Assembly: GCA_016801885.1 (NCBI GenBank)
Contig: CM028883.1
Span: forward strand, 27,137,143-27,201,142
DNA: 64,000 nucleotides
DNA from: Toxotes chatareus
Lineage: Eukaryota; Chordata; Actinopteri; Toxotidae
Reading direction: 5' to 3'
Below the pieces are notes generated by a model, which ran no database searches, was not told where the DNA came from, and was given only the letters and a program-made list of their open reading frames with translations. The position numbers and the translations under genes are program-made. This document shows positions 33,721-44,785 of this stretch, in pieces; the stretch's first letter is position 1, and every line of letters starts with the position of its first letter.

Positions 33721-35215
33721 TAATATCGAACAGCTAACTCAAACTATCGCAACACAATTAGCAAGGTAGCTGTGACTAGAGGCCAAGCTGGGCTGGGCTA
33801 ACTGGGCAGTAACATGCTATCCTCTAAGATCAATTCAAAATAAAGAGTAGTCATGACATGGATTTAGCACACAGTGAGATTAAAACAGGAGTCAAGGAGG
33901 AGAAAGAGCGCACAGCCTTTGTCAATCTCACGGAAATCACAACGTGTCACAGGAAGCAGCGTCACATGGAGAATGTAACACCCATCTCATCCTGAAGACA
34001 GCAGGACCGGGTGACATGCTGGTGGTGAGAGGGTCAGAGCTGAGGCCTCGTGTTCTCTTTACTGCTTCTTTCTGATGGAGTGATACAGTGGATGAGAGAG
34101 GAGGGATGGTTATTGACAGTGAACTGGAGAAGACTGCAGGAGCACCTGTTCAACCTGCACGCAGGACGGTGTTCCATGATTGAATTGACTGATGTTTTAC
34201 CTTATTTATCATCTTATCAGATTTTAAGTCATTAAACAAATGGCATCAAAATCAGAACTTTGGTTTTGTGGCAGCTCAAACTGTAAGTGCTGACTTCACG
34301 TCCAGCAGTCTGTCTGCTTACTTCCCTCTTCTGTTCTGAAAGAGCAGGAAAAGTTTGTGGTAGGGGGGGGGGTGCGACAAAGAGGAAAACCTGGCGTGTC
34401 AAGCCGATGTGGCGTGTTTGTGCTGGGAACAGCAGAACTGACTGTTTGACTGGATTCCTGCGTGAGTCTTTTTGGCAGCCGAGGTTTCCATCCTGAAGCA
34501 CTGTGGAGGTTTTTTTCAGCCTGTCATGTCGTCACCTGGCCTCCTGAACGCCAAACCCCACCACCCACCACCACCCCACAGCTGCCATGTGGCCTGTCAC
34601 ACTGCCTCGCCTCTGCCACCTCACACATGCACATATTTATTTTCCCATGTTTGTAAGGAACTCTCATTCCATCTTCTGTTGTTTCTTTCTCTAACCCTAA
34701 TGTTATCACAGTAACTTGATCTAAAATATTTATTTTCTAATCATATTTCATAGGGACGTCAAAGTTTATAACCTGAAAATAAGATGGAATTAATCCTGTA
34801 TTGTGAGATTTGTGCTGAAGATGCTGAGTATACAGAGTAAAATACTGAAATATATAGTAGCACAAAGTATGCAGTGTTGATATATGTGTGGGACACATTG
34901 AAATAACAGGTTTGTAGCTCTGGCACCTTTTTCCCCAAATACTGAAGGTCCTCGTTCAGACGTTTGGAGTTGATCCGAATGACAGACTAAATGGGAGGAA
35001 ACAGGAAATTGATGCACCTGATGTAATTTACTATATCTTTTCCTGAGAACATCTGACTCATCATCTGACATCTCACTCGTCACAGTTTTTTGAGCAACCC
35101 ATTGGATCAGGTCTGAAGTACAACTCTTCAATTCAACTTCATTGCAAGTCTGATCTTAACCATGGACTCAAATGCTGCTGAGTTATCTCCCTCTTGAAGA
35201 AAGAAGCAGCACAAC

Positions 35216-35241
35216 AACACACACACACACACACACACACT
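35216..35241. repeat. (CA)n microsatellite
   Basis: About 12 CA units at the edge of fish repeat DNA. Confidence 0.9.
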
Positions 35242-35244
35242 CTG

Positions 35245-35560
35245 TTCATTTCATTTTCTACCGCTCAATCCTCTATCAGGGTCGCGGGGTACACCCTGGA
35301 CGCAGGGCTGACACGCAAAGACAGACAACCACACACGCACACACGCACACATATTCTTGTTTTACTGTCTTCAGGACAAACGCTGACATCAAGCATCCCT
35401 GAGCCTCTAATCTTAACCATCACAACTAAACGCCCAACCCCAACCCTTACACAAGCACTGATCTAAACCTGATTCTAACCTGAACCCTAAAACCAAATCT
35501 GAACCCTCAAAAAGCCCTCTAAAGTTGTGAGGACCAGTCAAAAATGTCCTCACAGCGACT
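35245..35560. repeat. Teleost interspersed repeat DNA
   Basis: Two stretches recognised as common in fish genomes: GGGTCGCGGGGTACACCCTGG near 35280-35300 with a following CA-rich arm, and AACCCTCAAAAAGCCCTCT near 35504 with GTGAGGACCAGTCAAAAATG and TCCTCAC. No coding capacity. Families named only by remembered sequence. Confidence 0.5.
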
Positions 35561-35917
35561 ACTAGCTCAACACCCAATGAGACGCTGGGACAGACCCAGG
35601 ACTTGTTGGAGGGACTAAACATCCCACATGGTCTGGGATCACTAGGACCCCTACTTAGAAGGAGCTGGACGAAGCTTCCTGGGGAACGGATGCTGGGGCT
35701 GCTCTGCTCATACTACTTAAGTTATAGACACATGAATTTTCTAACACCTTCAGCTTTGTAGTTTTGGCCATTATCCACTCATGGCCTGGCGCTTACATGC
35801 TGAGATATTGAGACATGACAACACCCCAGAGAGCCTGTGGAGCTCTGTAATTGCAAACCGTCAGAAAAGTTTGAAACAAGTCCACAATTTAACTAAATTA
35901 TCTGTTGTTGTTCCACT

Positions 35918-36157
35918 TTTACCTGTTCCCCCGCAGGGGGTCACCACAGTGAATCATCCAAAACCGATGATTTGCATGTTTCAAATTTGGCACCTCTATT
36001 TTACCCGGGTTTGGGACTGGCACAGATGTCACTCGCTGGAAACCCCTGTGGCTAGATTCTGGGACTGCACGGAGGGAGCTGGAGCATCCTGAGAGAAGTG
36101 CCCAGACCTGGACTCGAACCCTCCCACAGTGCCAACCAGTGCTCCACCACACCGCCC
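35918..36157 (-). mobile_element. tRNA-derived SINE, minus strand
   Basis: Read on the minus strand, the head has an A-box-like GGTGGAGCACTGG segment and a B box GGTTCGAGTCC (36124-36106 region), followed by an element body ending GGGGGAACAGG. This is a known fish tRNA-derived SINE layout. Point changes suggest an old copy. Confidence 0.6.
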
Positions 36158-36519
36158 AATTAAATTATCTAATGAGTGATAATTAATCAACCATCACCCA
36201 CCACCAGCCCATGACAATTTACAGTTACTTCTTGGGTCAAGTTTGAACTACCATACCTATAATGTGCCTTTTCAATACAGTGAACAGCACAATGCATATG
36301 CAGCATGTGTTCCCCTTTATTTCCTTTGATGACTCATGTTATTGAGTCATAACAGTCTCTGATGAATAAAAATGAGATTGTTTGGCCATTAGAATTTTTC
36401 ATGCAAAGGGCATTTTGTAGAATGTGACCCTTTTTTTTCATTTCATTTGCACCAGTGGATGATTGAAGCAACCATACATGATTTCTTCTGCTTTATACAA
36501 TTCTAATAGATTAACTCAG

Positions 36520-36522
<3 letters not shown>

Positions 36523-36550
<28 letters not shown>
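36523..36550. repeat. (TG)n microsatellite
   Basis: Fourteen TG units. Confidence 0.95.
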
Positions 36551-36553
<3 letters not shown>

Positions 36554-37269
36554 CCTCTGGCTCTGTAGTGAGTCAGGTGAAGACAAGCCTTCCTCAGGAG
36601 TCCTTGGGCAGTCATGAGGGAGAAAGGAAAATCCTCAGAGCAGTGGTGAATATAGGCCACAGAACGAATTCTGGAGGATTTGAGTCCAAAGGCTCTGACT
36701 GCAGTGACATGAGTGGTGCAGGGGCCAGGGCCTAATTGCATTTGGCAGACGATATGCAGATGATGCATGCCTGTCCGAGTTCATTCAAGTCTCTCAAAAC
36801 GTAAAGGTCCATTGACAGGATGCGCCCAGGCCTTTTTGGAGCCTTGATAGTAGAGTTATATATATGGAAAGGTGTTTTTATGCAGTCACTAAATAGCTTT
36901 GGATGGATGAAGATTGGCTGTTTGTCTTACTTTTTTTTTTTTTTTTTTTTTTTTATTTATTTTAATCTAGTGATTGAATGGAGTGAACTGGACTCTGTTG
37001 TGTATAGCAGAGTGGAATGCACTGAACTTTGTGTATGAAGCATTACAGATCTTTGGATTAGAGCCAGTTCTCTTAGCTAATCTCACAATACTTGAGAACA
37101 AGTCTCATATCCACAGTAGGTGTTTGGAAACATTAAAGATGGTGATAAACCGGCACTGACTGTGTGTTGGTTTTAAAGCGTGTTTCAGCTGGTTTACTTT
37201 CCTTCATGTGCTGTTATGTAATGAGTCACCTAACCTGGATATTACTGTGTTATTAAATGGATCGTCAAA

Positions 37270-37273
<4 letters not shown>

Positions 37274-37305
<32 letters not shown>
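37274..37305. repeat. (AT)n microsatellite
   Basis: About 16 AT units immediately before the LINE fragment at 37306. Confidence 0.95.
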
Positions 37306-37307
<2 letters not shown>

Positions 37308-37668
37308 AGTCAGTCGAAGTTCTGTGGAACTTCGAGTTCCAGACTGACAAGCACCTCCTGGCCAACCAACATAGTGGTGGCTGACAAGAGCAGAAGAGGG
37401 CAGTTGTGATAGATATGGCAATCCCAACTAACAGTGACATCAGTGGGAAGGAGCACGAGAAGATCACAAAGTACCAGGGGCTGAGGGAACAACTGGAACA
37501 CGTGCAAAGTCCAAATGGTCCCAGCGATAATAGGAGCATTAGGAGATATGACCACCAAACTGGGAGAGTGGCTCTAGCAGATTCCAGATACAGCATCTGA
37601 TGTCTTTGTCCAGAAGAATACAGTCCTTGGAAAAGCTAAGATATTGCACAAAATCATCAAACCCCCAG
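37306..37668 (+). mobile_element. 3' end of a LINE with restriction-like endonuclease (second copy)
   Basis: Reads LWNFEFQTDKHLLANQ, a gap, then KRAVVIDMAIPTNSDISGKE and KITKYQGLREQLE, then, after frame changes, a tail resembling SDVFVQKNTVLGKAKILHK. The relic has a fuller 3' end than the copy at 9.1 kb. It is bounded by an AT tract on the left and a TG tract on the right. Confidence 0.7.
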
Positions 37669-37840
37669 TGTGTGTGTGTGTGTGTATTTGTGTGTGAGTG
37701 TGTATGTCTGATCAGTATAGTCTAGATACAAAATTACAAATCTTAATAGAAATTCAGTAAATACCTGAATTATACAAAACGCAAAAGCAGAAGAGATAAA
37801 TTGGTAAAAAGATGCATGCACCATCAAATGTGCCAGCGGT

Positions 37841-37859
37841 GTGTGTGTGTGTGTGTGTG
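37841..37859. repeat. (GT)n microsatellite
   Basis: About nine GT units; a related interrupted GT tract lies at 37669-37710. Confidence 0.9.
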
Positions 37860-38089
37860 ATTAACTCCTGACATCCATCTAATAATAACAATGGCCTCAG
37901 CAGTCCCACTTTAAGACTGTGATACTGCTGATCCCCATATGGGCTTTTACTGTATACGACCATGAAGCAGGACAAACAGTCCTGTGTAATATTCATCCCT
38001 GAGGTATAACACAATCTACCCTCATGTCTTGCCAGAACATTGTGCGAGATTGCTTTAAACTGTAAGCCATTCTTTTCATGGAAAAGATC

Positions 38090-38930
38090 TAAAATTAATC
38101 AGTGGGCTTGTTGTCCCCTCTTAAGGCCACAATAAGAAGGTTTTGGTGCACGGGGAGGGAAAACATAAGAGGCTTTGGGGGCCGCTTTTATTAAAAGGAT
38201 CTGACATCTACCTGCCCTCTCAAATGGCAGGCAATTTTGACACTTCTGGCACGCAAAGCAGCCGCACAAAAATAACCACATCTCCTGGGCTGTAGGCCTA
38301 CTCTGTTTTGATGCCGTTTACCTTAAAGGACACTGTGAAAAGCATTGTAAATGAAATGCCTCTCCACAACAAATCACAGACCAATTTGTTTGGCAGCTTG
38401 AACGTCCACGCACAGGCTGATTTCTATCTTCATCTTTTCATTTTCCTGTTGTCATTATCCACACGTATCATGCCGGAGACGGCTTGATGGACTCAATGCG
38501 TCGGAACGGCTTGTTCTCACATCCATATTACTGCACGACTCCCCACAGTAAAGCAGCGGCCTGTCAGAGCTAAGGCTCAGGGTCAGCTCTCACTGTGATG
38601 GTCAGTTGGAGATTCTTTTTATTTTGATACAGTTATCATTTCTCATTTCCCCACTTGATTGGAGCTTAAAAGCCAAAGCAGCTCAGATCGTGCCGGCATA
38701 AAACTCCAGGCCCATTAATCCGTCCTGGTGTTGCCTCTCGCGCAGGACCAGCCAATCGTGTCTGGATATTCATGGGGAAATTAAATGAACGATTTTCCAA
38801 GGCAGCTCACCAACACTGAAGATTGGATTTTAAAATAGGTGGCCTGCTTTGTCTATTTGCTGTTGATTATTCTCATATGTATACGATATGAAGGAATAGT
38901 CTCTGGAGAGACAATTAAGGTCAAGAGCGT
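38090..38930. promoter_or_regulatory. Candidate conserved non-coding region between cadps and fezf2
   Basis: Unique, compositionally even DNA with no exon or transposon signature, rich in AT-hook/homeodomain-like cores (TTAATC, ATTAAAT) and CCAAT/GATTGG motifs (for example CCAATCGT near 38752). A regulatory role for fezf2 or cadps is inference only. Confidence 0.25.
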
Positions 38931-38934
38931 GTGG

Positions 38935-38981
38935 AGGGCTGGTTGAGTTAAATGCAGCAGGCATTTAACTCAACCAGCCCT
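38935..38981. repeat. Perfect hairpin: 21-bp arms, 5-nt loop
   Basis: Arm 38935-38955 (begins AGGGCTGGTTG) is the exact reverse complement of 38961-38981 (ends CAACCAGCCCT); the loop is AGCAG at 38956-38960. A short further pairing of GTGG (38931-38934) with downstream CCAC is possible across a loop. It is not AT-rich and not a simple repeat. Confidence 0.95.
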
Positions 38982-38989
38982 TTCTCTTT

Positions 38990-41790
38990 TCCACTCCACC
39001 TCACATCCTTCAACAGTGTCGGCAGCCTTCATTTCTGAACATGAATTACTGGGTATGAGAAATATGATTTTCAATAAAAAATAAGAAGAAGAAGAAAAAT
39101 TGAGGAACCACCCTTTGAAATAAAAGTTTAATTTCAAATATATTTAATTAACCTTGTTCCCAAAATGAAACCAATAAAAAAATGTCAAGAATATAAACCA
39201 AACTCAGTGTAATAATCTTTGTACAAGTGTTTTTCAATGTTGTAATGTGTAAAAACGCCCATGTCCCATGTTAACATAATTTTACAGACAGAGCCTTGAA
39301 TCTGCCAGTGAAATCTGTTCGCATTTTTGTTCCACTTCCCCTGCAAATGCCCAATTTGTAAAGTATACACAAAGAAGTATAAAATAATTGCTTTTCATGT
39401 TGTAATCTGGTAATCCAAGAAATATGCCAAGCACATAATTGTGTGTGAAGTCAATCCTTTTTTCTGTTCAGATGCTAAAACATCATTTGAAGATTTTAGG
39501 TAATTCTCTTGTGAGATTCCCGTGAATCTCTGTGATGAGAAAATGAATGTCAATTTATATCAATACCTCTATGCACTCAGTGCAATGCAGTGATATGTCT
39601 GGAATGGGTTTTGATATCAATGTTATATCAATATTTTTTAACCTAGAAATGCATCCAACTGGAGTTGGCTCTCTAAATCACTGCATCCTCTCAGCTGTTG
39701 ATCTTTCTTCTGCTTTTTTTTTTAAAAATCAAGTTAAATATCACAATACTATTGATTTTTCACTGGTGCATAAAAATATCAAAACAAACCACTTAAGTGC
39801 AAACTCTTGCATGTGAGTAAACCCATTTTTGCAGCGAGCTTTCGAATCATCTGGGGAGAAAGTCAAATTTCACGAGTGGCAGTTTGATTTACCTCATTTC
39901 CTCCTCTCTCCTCCAAAGTCTTGTTTCCCCTGTTCTTCTAAGAAGGATTTGCCCCCCCCCCAACCCACCCTCCTTCTATAAAATAATTAAAAGATATCCA
40001 GTCTTCTTTTAATTTGGGACTATATTATATGTAATCCTCCCGACTTTAGTCTTAACTTCCATCTTGGGCTCCTGATTTGATTTTGGCCATTGCTGATTGG
40101 ATCTCTTGGCAATTCTTTCAATCTCCTTCTGGACATTAATATCAACTCTCAAGATGCCCCATGCTTTAATCCACAGCATTAATCTCAGACTCTCTTTCTT
40201 AAGAAAATGCTGCTGCGGGGGAAGGGAGGGGAGGAGGTCAGGGCCACGGATTAACAAATATGTATTTTTTGCAGTCTGCTCACACTCTTGGCTCGTGGTG
40301 CTGCATTGAACAAATACCTGCCAAGTGTTGAAAGGAAACGCATCGCTGCGACTTCTGGCTGATTTCTCTCCTGATCTCACGCTCAATCAGTCAATCCACA
40401 GCAACAGCAAAGAACGAGGCGACAAATTCTTTCCACATTTGCCATTTGCCTTTATTTTGAAATGTTCTTGGCCTTAAAGTGGGTTCTCCTAGAAGGCAGA
40501 AGCATGACGAACCCACAGGTAACTTCACATGTGGAGCAAAAACACTTTGGGGAGTGAATACTGGGGACATGCAGTACTCGCATACAGGACAACACGTGGC
40601 TCTAAGGAGTACAGAATAGAACACAGTTGACAGAGGGAAAGTACAGGCAGACTTCACTTCCCATCATCCCTTGTAAAAAAAAATGTAGGTTAGCCCCATC
40701 ATACATCCTGAAATGAAGTAAAGGGCAAATACAAGAACATATACAATAGATCTCAAACAATCGCTAGTATTTAAATGATGTTTAAACGTTTGTTTCAAAA
40801 CTATGAAAATATGAAAAAGTGGGAACAGGTCTATCAGTGCCATAAAACCCAACTATACGTGTATTGCCTTGCTAATGTATCTGACCAAAAATACAGACAG
40901 GGGAATGTCACAGGTGTCGATGTGGAAATCAGAGTAACGGCGTTGGGTGGGGGGGCTGAGGGGAGTGAGACCACAGGCAGTTGGTGTCTTTTTTCCACAA
41001 CAAAACAAAGCTTGTGTTGTCACTGGTAGATTTATCTGTAGGCAGTTTGACTCAATTCTAAAATTAGTGACACAGTATCACTTTCTTTGTAAAGGATAAA
41101 TGCAGCTCCCTCTCTCTCTAATGGAAGAACTTAGGGCATTCACACAAGTGAAATAAAACACATACTCTGATGCCATAACCGATCATATGAAGAGACTGAA
41201 GAGACATCAACTTTAATTCAAGAACCCCTCTATGCTATATCAGAACACATACCATACATATTTTACACTCTCCCCCCTCTTTTACAATAAATTTGTGTGT
41301 GCACAATTTTCACATCTCATGCAAATAATCTTGATGTGCTCACATTTGAATAAAATGTGTTTCATTTGGCTCCTTATGCAAGTTTCAAACTCATTTCACT
41401 TACTCATAATTATGCAGATTGATCTGATGTTATTGATACAGTTAGGCTAATTATGCTAATGTTTTATTGACTAAAGATTTGGTTTTGCCTTTGTGAGATA
41501 CAGATATTTTAACAACAAGTCGCTGTGAAATTTGCTACTAAGTCAGGTTCGAGCAAATGCTAAATTGTCATTATGTTGTCTGTTCTGTACACTGCTTTTA
41601 TTTTCTTGGACATAATTAACATTGCAGCCTCTGTGGTGCTGCTTTCAGGGAACTTGGAAGTATGTTTAAAAAAATACACAACACACATCCAAGGAAGCTG
41701 TGTACCAGAGTGGACGTCTGTACCTCACTCGAACTAGCACTGTCACTTTGTGACTAAAATTACTCTTCTTTTTTTTTTTTTGCATCAATC
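38990..41790. other. Intergenic DNA, no gene seen
   Basis: AT-rich unique sequence with a GA/C-rich patch near 39953-39970. The minus-strand frame at 40386-40009 (125 codons) matches nothing I know. This stretch may include unused or alternative cadps 3' ends. Confidence 0.35.
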
Positions 41791-41793
41791 AGC

Positions 41794-41799
41794 TTTATT
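41794..41799 (-). terminator. cadps: Candidate cadps polyadenylation signal
   Basis: AATAAA on the minus strand about 1.16 kb after the cadps stop. Other minus-strand AATAAA copies occur at 41597-41602 and 40451-40456, so the end is uncertain. Confidence 0.3.
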
Positions 41800-42954
41800 G
41801 TTGACGATGCATTAGATTTCAGCTGTTTTAGCTATTTTTTTTTTTTTAGAGAACAGCAGGTGTGTTTTGAAAAGCTGACAGACCTTACAGATATTACAGT
41901 GTATCACAGCACTTCAGTTATAAAAAAAAGTTTTCATGGTTGAGAAATGATGCAGACCCATTACAAAGAAAGTAATATGAAACCATTGTCACACCCTTAA
42001 CAACAATGCAACAGACAGTAGCTGCACTCACTGCATTTGATTTTTTTTATCATTACACAAAGACACATTCATAGACGTGTTCATAAACTTAGGAACAAAA
42101 TGGTTATCCATATTGCTTAAGAACATTCATAAGTAATTTTGGAAATATAATTCTTTTTTTGTTTTTTTTTTCTTTTGGATGCTCAGTCTGATCTTAAACT
42201 ATTAGTTTTAGTGTCATTTGGATCAATTGCAATATGACTTCAACATTGATAAGTCGATCATGCATTTGTTGGCAGGCTTACAAAAATTTTTTTTTTTTAT
42301 CAGTTTCACAATTTCACTTGGAACCACAGGGCCTGTACTTTTTTAGAATGTGAAAGAGGAATCAGAGCAACAAGCAACAGCAAAGCTCCGGTACGAAGAC
42401 TGTAGACACTTTGGGTTGCACGACATGAAGGTACAACGTAATATTTTTCATGCCTTCAAAAGACCGACTCCATATAGATGCAATCATCTGCCTATTTTTT
42501 TAATCATCTTATTTATAAGGCTGCTTTGCATGGTGAGTGTCCCTGGTCATATTTTTTTGCTGGTCTCAAACACTGCTGCGCATGTTTTGGTCTCTTTTTA
42601 ATATTCTTGAAACTTATTTGCTTACGTTTCACTAGAAATCCATCCAGTGCCTGACTGATTTATGGAACTATGGCACTTTGGCCATTGAGACTTTTGTTTT
42701 GACTTTGCTTGATGAGCGCTAATAGGACAGACTTAGGTCCTGCAGTTGTTTATAGAAAATACCTTTTCTTCTGGTCTTAGTTCTGACAGAAATGTGGAAC
42801 TATTACAGGAATGAAAAACCGACAAAACAAATAAATGGAGGGAAAAGTCAGATGTTAGGTCAATCTGTTTTGACCTCATGCAGTACTCCTTCTCAGGCAG
42901 TATACCACTCACCCTCTGAAAAGCTTTATCCTTGAAGTTTTCAGGCCCTTGGAT
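41800..42954 (-). other. cadps: Probable cadps 3' UTR
   Basis: AT-rich stretch after the cadps stop with several A/T runs and no other gene. Its end depends on which of several AATAAA signals is used. Confidence 0.45.
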
Positions 42955-43128
42955 CTAGTTATCATTGTCCTCTTCATCGCTGTCCTTCATGGAAATGCCT
43001 TGCATCCCTCCTTCCCTCACTGAGGCGGTGGCTTCTTCCAGGGTCAGTCGGTTTCTCACGGTTTCATACATCTTACTGTTTAACGTGGAGTCCAGCACCC
43101 CTTGAAGTCGAAAGTCACGGTACTTTTT
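42955..43128 (-). CDS. cadps: cadps terminal coding exon
   Basis: 174 nt, 57 codons plus TAG. Encodes KKYRDFRLQG and the acidic C-terminal tail SMKDSDEEDNDN. The acceptor is GATAG with a modest upstream pyrimidine tract. Confidence 0.93.
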   Translation of the reverse strand, partial: KKYRDFRLQGVLDSTLNSKMYETVRNRLTLEEATASVREGGMQGISMKDSDEEDNDN

Positions 43129-44785
43129 CTATCACAAACAAAAAGAAGCAGTTGGCAAAGCCATTCAAGAAACTTGTGAAAAAGATGGTGTTCTTTCAGT
43201 GATGCCTTTTTTTCAAGAAGCTCTCTGCCTATGCTTTGGATAGTTTTACAAACAAACACACAAACTTAGATGGAGGCAGCATCTGAGCTGGGACAGAACC
43301 AGGAAAAACATCTGTGTTCGTATTGTGGGACAGAGATTTGATCATTCTACTTTGAGACAAAGCCTTCGACCAGTGATCCTCTATGCTTCCCCTCCCTACA
43401 CCTTCAATAGCCACAGTTTTGGATGCCTCCAGACTAACATGCTGTCTTGAAGACGTGGCTGTCGGCTTTCTGTCCTCATACTACACATTTCATACTTGGC
43501 AGCAATCTTTATGGAGGATATGAGATGATTAATAAACAGAATATCTGTGACTGTAAATTGAGATGACCTGTCGTGATTCCAATTGTGTCACCATCATGCC
43601 TTGATTTTGTCACCTCGCTTTGCATCACTAACTGTGCCACATCCAGCGAAAAGAAAATAGGTCACGTCTCCTATTTCCTTTAAGGCTTACAGTTGAAATT
43701 ATGTGAAAGGTGGATGCTTTTACTTTTTATTCTCTTTATGGAGAGTTTCTGGGTCAGTAATGACAGTCGACCACAGGACAGGTGTCACAGTGGGAGCCAC
43801 GGTGGCTCAGTGCTTAGCAGTGAATGAGAATGTTTGATTTGATGATTTGAGAGTGTGGTCAGACTGCTGCCAGTTCAATCTACTGTGACTACTGTGATGG
43901 TAAGTAGAACTACTATGTTTCAGGATGGGCAGCCAGTGAGGGATCAGGTCCTACTCTTAGTTTTGGACACCTTCATGAAGAAGGGGTGGGATATAACCTC
44001 TCAGAGCCACATGGTAATATATATCACCCTACATTCAGATCCACAGCTCCAACGTCCAAACAGATCCAACGTATCAGAAGGTACAGACAATTGACGTATT
44101 GGGTAATGTGATCCAATATATAATGTTTTGTAACATGATCTTACAGCTTACATATAAAATGTAAGAAAATAAATTGAATCAAATAAATAAATAAATTTAG
44201 TGGAGTAAAGAGTTTTTCCAAAATGTGGGAGAAAATCATGTATATATAAAAGCATCAAATGGAAATACCATGTTTTCCTCTTTCCTGTAAAAAGGTGATA
44301 TGTTAATAAAAAGAAAAAAGGCTGATTCAAATAAGCAAAGATATAACAATGGCATATCAGATATATCCGATATCAGTTCACTGCTGCCACTCACAGTTAA
44401 AAACCTCCACTCTACCAAAAAGCCAAATAAAAAAAATATATATATTTAACAAGTGGAACTGACAAAAACACCACACTGTGTGTGAATAGAGGAGATGAAT
44501 CAATCAAATTTTAACAATAATAAATAATAAATTACGTGAGAAGCACCAGTGAAATGTTCAGATGTATCAAAGTTATAAATGTATGACTTTGTCGTTGTTT
44601 CATAAGAAGGATCTTATGGAAATATTGATGCTTGAATCTGGATCTGTGGTTTAGAAACATATCAGGCAGCTGCTTCTCACCTTGACAATCCTGATGAGAA
44701 TCTTCAGCTGATAAACGTGGAGCTGAAGGTCCATCCGGTCAGTCAGCCATGTGCCTATAAGGTTCATAGTGCTGGTGTACCATTG
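42955..44785 (-). CDS. cadps: Calcium-dependent secretion activator 1 (CAPS1), last two coding exons (partial gene)
   Basis: CADPS primes dense-core and synaptic vesicles for calcium-triggered exocytosis; the C-terminal region seen here lies after the MUN-type priming domain. Exon 44785-44681 encodes QWYTSTMNLIGTWLTDRMDL and LQLHVYQLKILIRIVK. Exon 43128-42955 encodes KKYRDFRLQGVLDSTLNSK, then a helix rich in charged residues, and ends ISMKDSDEEDNDN with TAG at 42957-42955. The acidic SDEED tail marks CADPS rather than CADPS2. The splice sites are CTGTTACAG|CAA, AAG|GTGAGA and GATAG|AAA; both junctions are phase 0. All earlier exons must lie beyond 64000, as none was recognised between 44786 and the window end. 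Confidence 0.93.
43793..43905 (+). repeat. Possible SINE-like fragment in the last cadps intron
   Basis: GCCACGGTGGCTCAGTGCTT at 43796-43815 resembles the head of a common fish tRNA-like repeat. The remainder is diverged and the call is tentative. Confidence 0.35.
44681..44785 (-). CDS. cadps: cadps penultimate coding exon
   Basis: 105 nt, 35 codons, phase 0 at both ends. It begins QWYTSTMN and ends LIRIVK before donor GTGAGA. Confidence 0.93.

Noticed and set aside
35400..35560. CCCTAA-like motifs suggesting telomeric repeats
   Set aside because: They belong to a dispersed fish repeat with TGTCCTCAC-type sequence, not a telomere array.
40009..40386. 125-codon minus-strand frame
   Set aside because: No known domain; more likely a chance frame in unique non-coding DNA, though not excluded by sequence alone.
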